The notes beneath the pieces were generated by a model that saw only the letters and a list, made by a program, of their open reading frames with translations, was not told where the DNA came from and searched no databases. A stretch of 64,000 nt of DNA, taken from positions 4,506,505-4,570,504 of the forward strand of contig ML681971.1 in assembly GCA_007922195.1 (NCBI GenBank), written 5' to 3'. The stretch is from Podocnemis expansa (Eukaryota; Chordata; Testudines; Podocnemididae). Below, piece by piece: positions 57,935-64,000 of this stretch (the stretch's first letter is position 1; every line of letters starts with the position of its first letter). Position numbers and translations under genes: made by a program.

Positions 57935-58204
57935 GGTAAGCCAGGCATGGATACTATCAACAACACTACAAACAGTATTTAACAAATACTAAAGACTCGT
58001 GAACCCTAAAGGTAATTTTATTTGGGGACTGGACTAGAAGTTGGGGCTTATCCTTGTTTGTATCCAAAGGGATGAAACACCCCTGGTTTTTTTCATCCAA
58101 GGGATCAGATGAGAGAGAGTGGATTACACCAACGAGATGGGGGAGGGCTGGAGAGCTCCTGCCACTCATGGGAAGGGGTAAGAGAGGACAAAAAGGTGTT
58201 GGAT

Positions 58205-58320
58205 AACTTTGGAAGCAAGATTCTTATTATTAATTATTTATTTTGTGTTAAACCCTAGGGATCCTAACATTCCCCAAGAGCCCATTGTGCTAGGTGCTGT
58301 ACAAACACAGAATTAAAGCT
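58205..58320 (+). repeat. Old amniote repeat tail
   Basis: 'gagcccattgtgctaggtgc' and 'tgtacaaacacagaattaaa' match the repeat at 43440. 'cagcttacaatctaaatctc' at 58649 is the expected distal end, split by about 330 bp of A+T-rich DNA (58321-58640). Confidence 0.55.
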
Positions 58321-58929
58321 GATATTTCAGCTCATGGCCAAACTGAAAAATAAAATAAAATAAATCAACTTGTTTCAAACTGGAAGTGATTTTGGTTTTT
58401 CATGTTCAAACAAACCATCACAGTGTCATGCCCAAGTGAGCTGGTCCAACTTTTTCAAAGATTTTCCTAATTTCTTATCCGGCCAGAATTATTTGCCAAA
58501 TGTGACCTGAATTTGCAAATAGTTTCAGTTGCCCCAACACTACATTTTCCTGTGAGTTTACTATCTGCAAAAAAAGAAAGAAAAAGTAATTCACCCAGAT
58601 AACACTAGAGCCAAAAAAAAGGGGGTGGAGGGGGAGCCCTGCTCCAAACAGCTTACAATCTAAATCTCTAAGGTGGTATTACTCAGCCTTTCCCATGCCA
58701 CTCCTCAACACTCCTCACCTTCACCAGGAAGAAACAGAAAGTGATCCTCTGTCACTTGAAACCTATATGCAACTCCCTTGGGTGTTGTCAGCCCTGGACG
58801 AGAACCCTGCTTTAGCAAAACTTCATCAGGGCAGCCTCTGTCACTTTACGAGGTGACAAAAGAGTGACCTTGTTCACTTCCTCTTCCAGCTGAAGCCCTT
58901 CTCTGTCAGTTCCCTATTGCTCAAGCCAG
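58321..58929. other. A+T-rich insert within the old repeat, then unique
   Basis: 58340-58560 resembles the A+T-rich dispersed family and apparently interrupts the repeat whose two ends lie at 58205-58320 and about 58635-58672. Nothing recognised after that. Confidence 0.35.
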
Positions 58930-59400
58930 GGCTGCAGCTGGCCCCAGGGCAGAATGAACTTTTCAAACAGAGCTCCAGCTGTTGTGTCGATCACTATATT
59001 GTCATGCCAGCTTCTGCCAGCCGATTGGCTTTTTAACAGGCCCAGAGCTCCTCCTCTTAGAAGTTCTTAGCATGGCTGCTTTTCTGTTCTTTCCACTCTT
59101 GGTCTCGTCCCACCTCCCCATTGTATCCCTCATGCCAGCTAGCTAGGCCAACTGCTGTTGATGGCCGACTCTCCAGAGCCTCCAGCGGAGAGGGGTTTAG
59201 GGTTAAGGTCTGTGACAGCCTGCACTGAACTGGAGCTGTCTGGGAAATGCAAGAGAATCAAACCCAATCCCATGTCTCTTGTTAATTCCCAGGCAGATTA
59301 GTGCAAATGAGCTGTATTGTCTGCTTCAGCTATTTGTAATTATCTTACGCATCGACTCATAGCTATGTACCCTTGGGTTGGGTTGGTAGTTTTGTATATT
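58930..59400. other. Candidate conserved non-coding block
   Basis: Repeat-free. 'gcagattagtgcaaatgagc' and 'ctatttgtaattatcttacg' near 59290-59350 contain octamer-like and homeodomain-like words. This is an impression only. Confidence 0.2.
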
Positions 59401-59559
59401 TGTGAGTTATGTATGGTCAAGCCTGTTTAATACTTGGAAAGGAGGGAGAACTCAAAGGAAATCCCATGTGCAAGGAGCAGCATCACAAGTAGCACAAGAG
59501 ATGGTGTTTTTCCCCCCTTGGATTCAGTACTTAATTAAAGCTTCCTCATGCTATTAGAA
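59401..59559. other. No recognisable feature
   Basis: A+T-rich sequence flanking the CR1. Confidence 0.35.
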
Positions 59560-59666
59560 CTGCCCCCAACTAAGTCATCCCAGCCAAGCCTTTTTTGAGC
59601 TGTGCCTTAAAAACCTCTACATGGATAGAGATTTCACCACATCCCTAGGTAACCCATTCCAGTTCT

Positions 59667-59903
59667 TCACCATTTCCTAGGGAAAAAGCTTTTCCTAATC
59701 TCCAACTTCGACCTCCCCCTCTGCAATTTGAGACCATTGCTCCTAGTTGTGTCATCTGCCACCACTGAGAACAGCCTAGCTCCATCTCCTGGAAACCCCA
59801 TTCTGGTAACTGAGGCTTCTATCAAATCCCCTCTTACTCTTCTCTTCTGGAGACTAAATAAAGCCAAAAATGCCAGTTCCCCTGGCCTAGTCTCATAAGT
59901 CAT
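59667..59903 (-). pseudogene. CR1 ORF2 C-terminal fragment
   Basis: A 78-codon frame containing 'LQKRRVRGDLIEA', then 'ARLFSVVADDTTRSNGLKL' and 'RGRSKLEIRKSFF'. This is the conserved C-terminal domain of CR1-clade ORF2. The frame is open here but broken on both sides. The corresponding plus-strand domain of another copy lies within 41677-41935. Confidence 0.9.
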
Positions 59904-60311
59904 GTGCCTCAGCCCCCTAGTTATTTTTGTTGTGAATTCTCTGAAGGAGCATCCACCCCACCCTCCAGATCATTAATGAAGAAATTGAGCAAAACAAGCC
60001 CAGGTCAGATCTCTGTGGCACTCTGCTTGATACTGGCTGCAAACTAGACACTGAGCCATTGATTGCTACCCTTTCAACCCAGTGATCTAGTCAGCTTTCT
60101 ATCCATCTTGAAGTCCATTTGTCCAACCCACACTTCTTTAACTTGCTGTCAAGAATACTGTGGGAGACTGCATCAAAATCTTTTGCTAAAGTCAAGGTAT
60201 ATCAGTTCCTCCACTTCTCTCACATCCCCAGAGATAATCATCTCATCCTAGAAGGCAACCAGGTTAGTCAAGAATGACTTGCCCTTGGTGAAACTAAGCT
60301 GACTAAACTAA

Positions 60312-60946
60312 AAAAACAACAAAGAGTTGTGTGGCACCTTAAGACTAACAGATTTATTTTTTGCATGAGCTTTCGTGGGAGAAGATCCCACTTCCTCAGA
60401 TGCTTCGAAGATGGGTGAACTTACAGAAAGGAATGAAACTAAATGGAAGGGGGTGTAAAACATAGGATCAGGTCATAAAGTAACAGCAAATCAGAGCAGT
60501 TTACAGGCTCAAACCATGGCAAGCCTGAAGTCAAATTACCCTTTGTAATGGGAAAAGAACCCGTAGTCTTGACTGAGTCCTGCTTTCACAGAATTTAGCT
60601 TGCATATTAATTCGAGTTCAGCTGTTTCTCTTTGGTCTTGATGTCCCAGGTACATCTCTAAAGACAGTTGTTAACAAATCCATCATCGAGTGATTAGGAA
60701 GATGGAAGTGCTCAGCAACTGGTTTCTTTGTTCTTTGATTTCTGATATCAGCTCTGTGCTCATTACACCCCCTTGCATTTAGTTTCATTGCTTTCTGTAA
60801 GTTCACCCATCTTCGAAGCATCTGAGGAAGTGGGATCTTCTCCCACGAAAGCTCATGCAAAAAATAAATCTGTTAGTCTCAAAGTGCCACATGACTCCTT
60901 ATTGTTTTTTTACTGGACTAGACTAACACGGCTATCCCTTTTGAAA
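60312..60946. mobile_element. Penelope-like foldback inserted in the CR1 (635 bp)
   Basis: A perfect 13-bp TSD, ctgactaaactaa, lies at 60299-60311 and 60947-60959. Arms of about 143 bp (60316-60458 and, inverted, 60763-60908) share 'gcatgagctttcgtgggaga', 'cagatgcttcgaagatgggt' and 'gaacttacagaaag'. A 304-bp spacer separates them. The right end carries 'gactaacacggctatccc', the terminus of the PLE at 24520-27091. No coding capacity remains. Confidence 0.9.
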
Positions 60947-61239
60947 CTGACTAAACTAACAATCACATTCCTTTCCTCTAAGGGCTTCAAAATGGATTTC
61001 ATGAGGTCCTACTTGATTTTTTCAGGGACTGACTGGTCTGTAGTTCCCTGGATCCTCCTCCTTCCTTTTTTCTGTTACGTGACCCAGGACAAGACCTCAC
61101 TGCACCTCTATCGACACTCTCTGGATATCAGTATTCCACATACTCTTACAATATTTGTTTAACTGACTATCTAGGTAGTTCATATGTTGGAGAAATGCTT
61201 ATTGTTAACTGTAGAGCAATTCTTATTGTTGAAACTGAG

Positions 61240-61315
61240 TGCATAACTCTTTGGGTAGGTCCTGCTTTGAGCAGGGAGTTGTACTGGAGGTCCCTTCCAA
61301 CTATAATCTTTTATC
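61240..61315 (+). mobile_element. CR1 LINE 3' tail
   Basis: 'gggtaggtcctgctttgagc', 'agttgtactggaggtccctt' and 'ccaactataatctttta' are a plus-strand CR1 tail, separate from the minus-strand body beside it. Confidence 0.8.
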
Positions 61316-61977
61316 ATCCCTTGTGTAGCTAAGAGGCTAATTTCTGCTTTAGTCTCTCTCGGACTAGAGTTTTTCCTTAGGTTCAACAGACTATAGCCAG
61401 GACAAGGGCAACTTTACCATACTCCTTATTATACCAGGCCAGATTCAGTCCCGATGTAAGCAGATGTAACAGCAGTGGAGTTATATACTCATCCATCAGG
61501 GTTTTGTCTGACCAGTTGTTTATCCATGAGAGGTTGCCTTTAAGTGAGCATCATTTCCGTACAATTGTTTAGTTTTAGATCTTTGAAAGTAGGGCTTCTT
61601 GTAGTCCAAGAAACTGAGAGATTGTTCTGGGCTGGAGGCAGTAGCGGCAAGCTTCCCCCACATCACTCCTCTTTCTTACCTCAGTACTGGTCTGCAGCGC
61701 ACCTTGCCCTGCCACAAGTGTTTTTCCTAGCTAGCAGAATACAGGTGCTTTGTAAACCCACAGCTGACCAGGACCTCCCGATTGTCACGCCACTACACAT
61801 CTGGACAATTCCAAACTGAGCATCAGGAAGACAGAATTAGCTCAGATCCATGCCACTTGCATTCTTAGTTGAGAGCAGTAAATGGTCTAGGACATGTAAT
61901 CAAGCAATTCTGATCACAATCAACAGATGAGTGGTACACATATGTTGTAGTCAGGAATCACACTTCTTTTATGAAAA
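61316..61977. other. No recognisable feature
   Basis: Unique-looking sequence with one 91-codon frame and no motif. Confidence 0.4.
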
Positions 61978-62410
61978 CTAGAGCTGCGTGGGAAACAGTT
62001 TTCCTGTGCTGTGAATATTTTTGAGGTTTCAACCCCCCGATATTGTGAATTAAGAAATAAAGTGGAAATCTGGAAAATGCTCATGAACCATTTTTTTTCC
62101 ATTATGGGTCAATCACACTGTTTGGTTTTGGGAATTTTGCAATGTTTCGTTTGATTTTTACCTTTTTAAACCCCTTTTTGGTCTAATTAGCTTAAGCTGG
62201 AAAACAAAAGCCCATTCTGAATTTCAAAGCTGGAATTTTTCATTTTGAAAATGCCAGAACAAAACATTTTCAAAACTTTTTATTGCCATTGCTGTGAGAT
62301 GGAAAATTCATTGATCTCCACCTTGTGTCCTGAACATTTTTGGTTTCAGCTATTTGACTTTTTTCCATGAAAAAATCAATTAGTCCAAAAATTTCTGACC
62401 TTCTACAGCA
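61978..62410. repeat. A+T-rich dispersed repeat copy
   Basis: Begins 'tagagctgcgtgggaaacag' and contains 'gggaattttgcaatgtttcg', 'tttgatttttacctttttaa' and 'attttgaaaatgccagaac'. Similar words in the same order appear at 34780-34990. Confidence 0.5.
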
Positions 62411-63104
62411 TAACCTAATTTGGATTTGAACATGGGCCAACAAAGGAAATGGGTGTCAACACTAGGAGTCAGCTTGGCTCACTAGACCCAAACAAAGTTA
62501 TTTTTAGCAGTAGTCATGGTATGCATTATAGCACATCTCAGATGTACATCTGGGCTCAAGAGCGGCTCCCAAGGATATTTTAGCTCCCCAAAGATTGTGT
62601 AGAAGCAAAAGACACAGCTGTGTTGTGCCAGCAGCGGATAAAAAAGAAAACACAAAACCCTCATTTATTTTAAACTTTGCACATTTTTATTAGAAGCGTG
62701 ACACAAAGACTGTGTGAGAAATAGGTTATTCCACCCCCAGACCCACACTTCTCCTTTGGATTAGACATGGAGATTTATTGAAAGGCAGAGACTGTGCAGG
62801 TGCCATGGATTTCCATAAAACTTGCTTTATTGACATGTATCCCCTTATCTGCCTTTTGTCTTTTTAGATTTGGTTTTCCAGCAGGCTTTATGGCTGGATT
62901 TTATTTTCATTATGAGGAATGATTGGCTGACCGTCAGAGAGAATGAAGCCTCTGGGGTGACCAAGCCAGCTGGGCTGCTTTTGAGAATATTGCCAGCGAT
63001 GTAACGAGTCTGTGGAACAGTTCAGGTAGATGTTGGGGAGTGGGGGAGAATGCTCCAAAGCAGCTGCATTCCTGATGGATTTGTTTTGCATTAGGCAGGA
63101 GTCC
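62411..63104. other. No recognisable feature
   Basis: Unique-looking sequence with poly(T)-rich stretches. Confidence 0.4.
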
Positions 63105-63310
63105 AACCTGGTCTGGGGAACACAAGACTTGCTAAACTGGATCAGCCCCAAGGGTTTTCTAGTCCAGCCTCCATCCTCTGACAGCGGCCAGCTATGGGTG
63201 CTCCAGAGGACACTGCACATAACCCACTAGTAGGCAGGTATGGGATCGTCTGCACCCAGGAAGCCAAGAGTGGTAGACTGGCCCTGAAGCATGAACCTTC
63301 ATAGTGACAT
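63105..63310 (+). repeat. Sauropsid interspersed repeat
   Basis: 'ctggatcagccccaagggtt', 'ttctagtccagcctccatcc', 'tctgacagcggccagc', 'gtgctccagaggacactgca' and 'ggccctgaagcatgaacctt' occur in the order of a common reptile repeat also seen at 5265-5420. The 110-codon minus-strand frame here is therefore not a gene. Confidence 0.55.
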
Positions 63311-64000
63311 GGCTAGATTTCCCAGACTAGCACCAGCTGGCTTCAGCACCTATCAAACCTAGGCCAGGCACCTGACTCTACAGTCAACTTCCAGTTTTGG
63401 ACTGCTTTGGATAATAATGGAAAGATCCGATGCTTGCTGTTCTCAGGACTTGTCCCTTGAGGCCTGGCAGCCTAATGATCTCTCCCTTTCAGAGACCAAT
63501 GCAGCAAAGTTGGCTGGAAGTGTGACCAGGTCTCCCATACCTCTTCCCCGGGGTTACGGCCTTTGCTAGGGTACCTTGCTCACCAGGAAGCTGAAGCGAG
63601 ATAAATTCGAGCTGGCAACAAGGAGCAAAAGTTTACCAGTGAGGACAGCTGACCACTGAGGGATAGGGAGGCTCTCTAGCACATGATGTTGTTACATCGG
63701 ATTGGACGGCTCTTTGAGAAACGTGTTCTAGCTCACTCATCAGATCAAAGCATGGTGTGGGACTCACTGTAACAAGTCTCTGGCTTGTGTTATGCAGGAG
63801 GTCAGACTGGGGCATAGCCAGCCCCCATATTCTGGCTCAGGTCCTGAATCTTCAGGGTAGGCCTGGTCAAGGTCAGCTTCTGGTCCTGTGACCAGAAGCT
63901 GCCTGAGATGCTCAAGTAACAAGTGAAGCTATGGGAGGAGGAATGGGGAGAAGTGGTGCAATGAGGCCCACACACTGCAGTGCCTGGCAGCAATGCAAAC
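63311..64000. other. No recognisable feature
   Basis: Unique-looking sequence to the end of the window. Confidence 0.4.

Larger units (their letters stand above)
59560..61105 (-). mobile_element. CR1 LINE body, minus strand, split by a PLE
   Basis: Read on the minus strand, the order is: a 5'-truncated start near 61105, 'gaccagtcagtccctgaaaa', 'ccattttgaagcccttagag', the PLE insertion (60312-60946), then RT coding with 'IYLDFSK' and 'LNFFINDLEGGVD'-like strings (about 60300-59950). Next come the ORF2 C-terminus (59903-59667) and the 3' untranslated region to about 59560. The usual terminal tail is missing. Stops and indels make it inactive. Confidence 0.85.

Overview
This window looks like non-coding nuclear DNA from a sauropsid vertebrate, most likely a turtle or crocodilian. 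The evidence is the repeat population: 5'-truncated CR1 LINEs, Penelope-like elements (PLEs), several hAT families with 8-bp target-site duplications (TSDs), short inverted-terminal-repeat elements packed with TTCGAA palindromes, and old MIR-like SINE tails. The lineage is an inference from repeat types, not a database match. I see no convincing host exon, no functional tRNA or rRNA gene, no CRISPR array and no bacterial gene organisation. Nearly every open reading frame is a short chance frame; the few with recognisable content are transposon relics.

Layout. 1-8 kb: a hAT relic (1588-2715) with a transposase C-terminal fragment, an LTR-like dispersed repeat (6155-6475) and a CR1 tail. 8.8-12.6 kb: three palindrome-rich MITEs, two of them one family in opposite orientation. 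13-16.8 kb: two copies of a small hAT MITE, one with a perfect 8-bp TSD, and a long imperfect inverted repeat. 20-24 kb: a complete GC-rich hAT element (21614-22293, perfect TSD) and CR1 fragments. 24.5-27.1 kb: a decayed Penelope-like retrotransposon on the minus strand, carrying a hAT MITE and a trinucleotide microsatellite. 30-31.3 kb: two neighbouring foldback elements and a cluster of POU octamers. 32-36.4 kb: another MITE, another GC-rich hAT and a degraded Myb/SANT-like gene. 39.9-42.1 kb: a nested mosaic of two opposed CR1s, a hAT inside the second, and a 290-bp inverted duplication about 98.6% identical. 51-53 kb: the minus-strand partner of the 6.2 kb repeat next to an LTR-like stretch. 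54-61.3 kb: two minus-strand CR1 bodies and three PLE-derived foldbacks, each with 12-13-bp TSDs; the largest splits a CR1.

The window therefore records layered transposition rather than a gene pathway. The most unusual items are the 290-bp near-identical inverted duplication (40268-40557 / 41173-41462), the recurrent short PLE foldbacks with long TSDs, the Myb/SANT relic next to a MITE-like terminus, and the octamer cluster. I did not find a new functional system. Percent identities and mismatch counts were made by eye.
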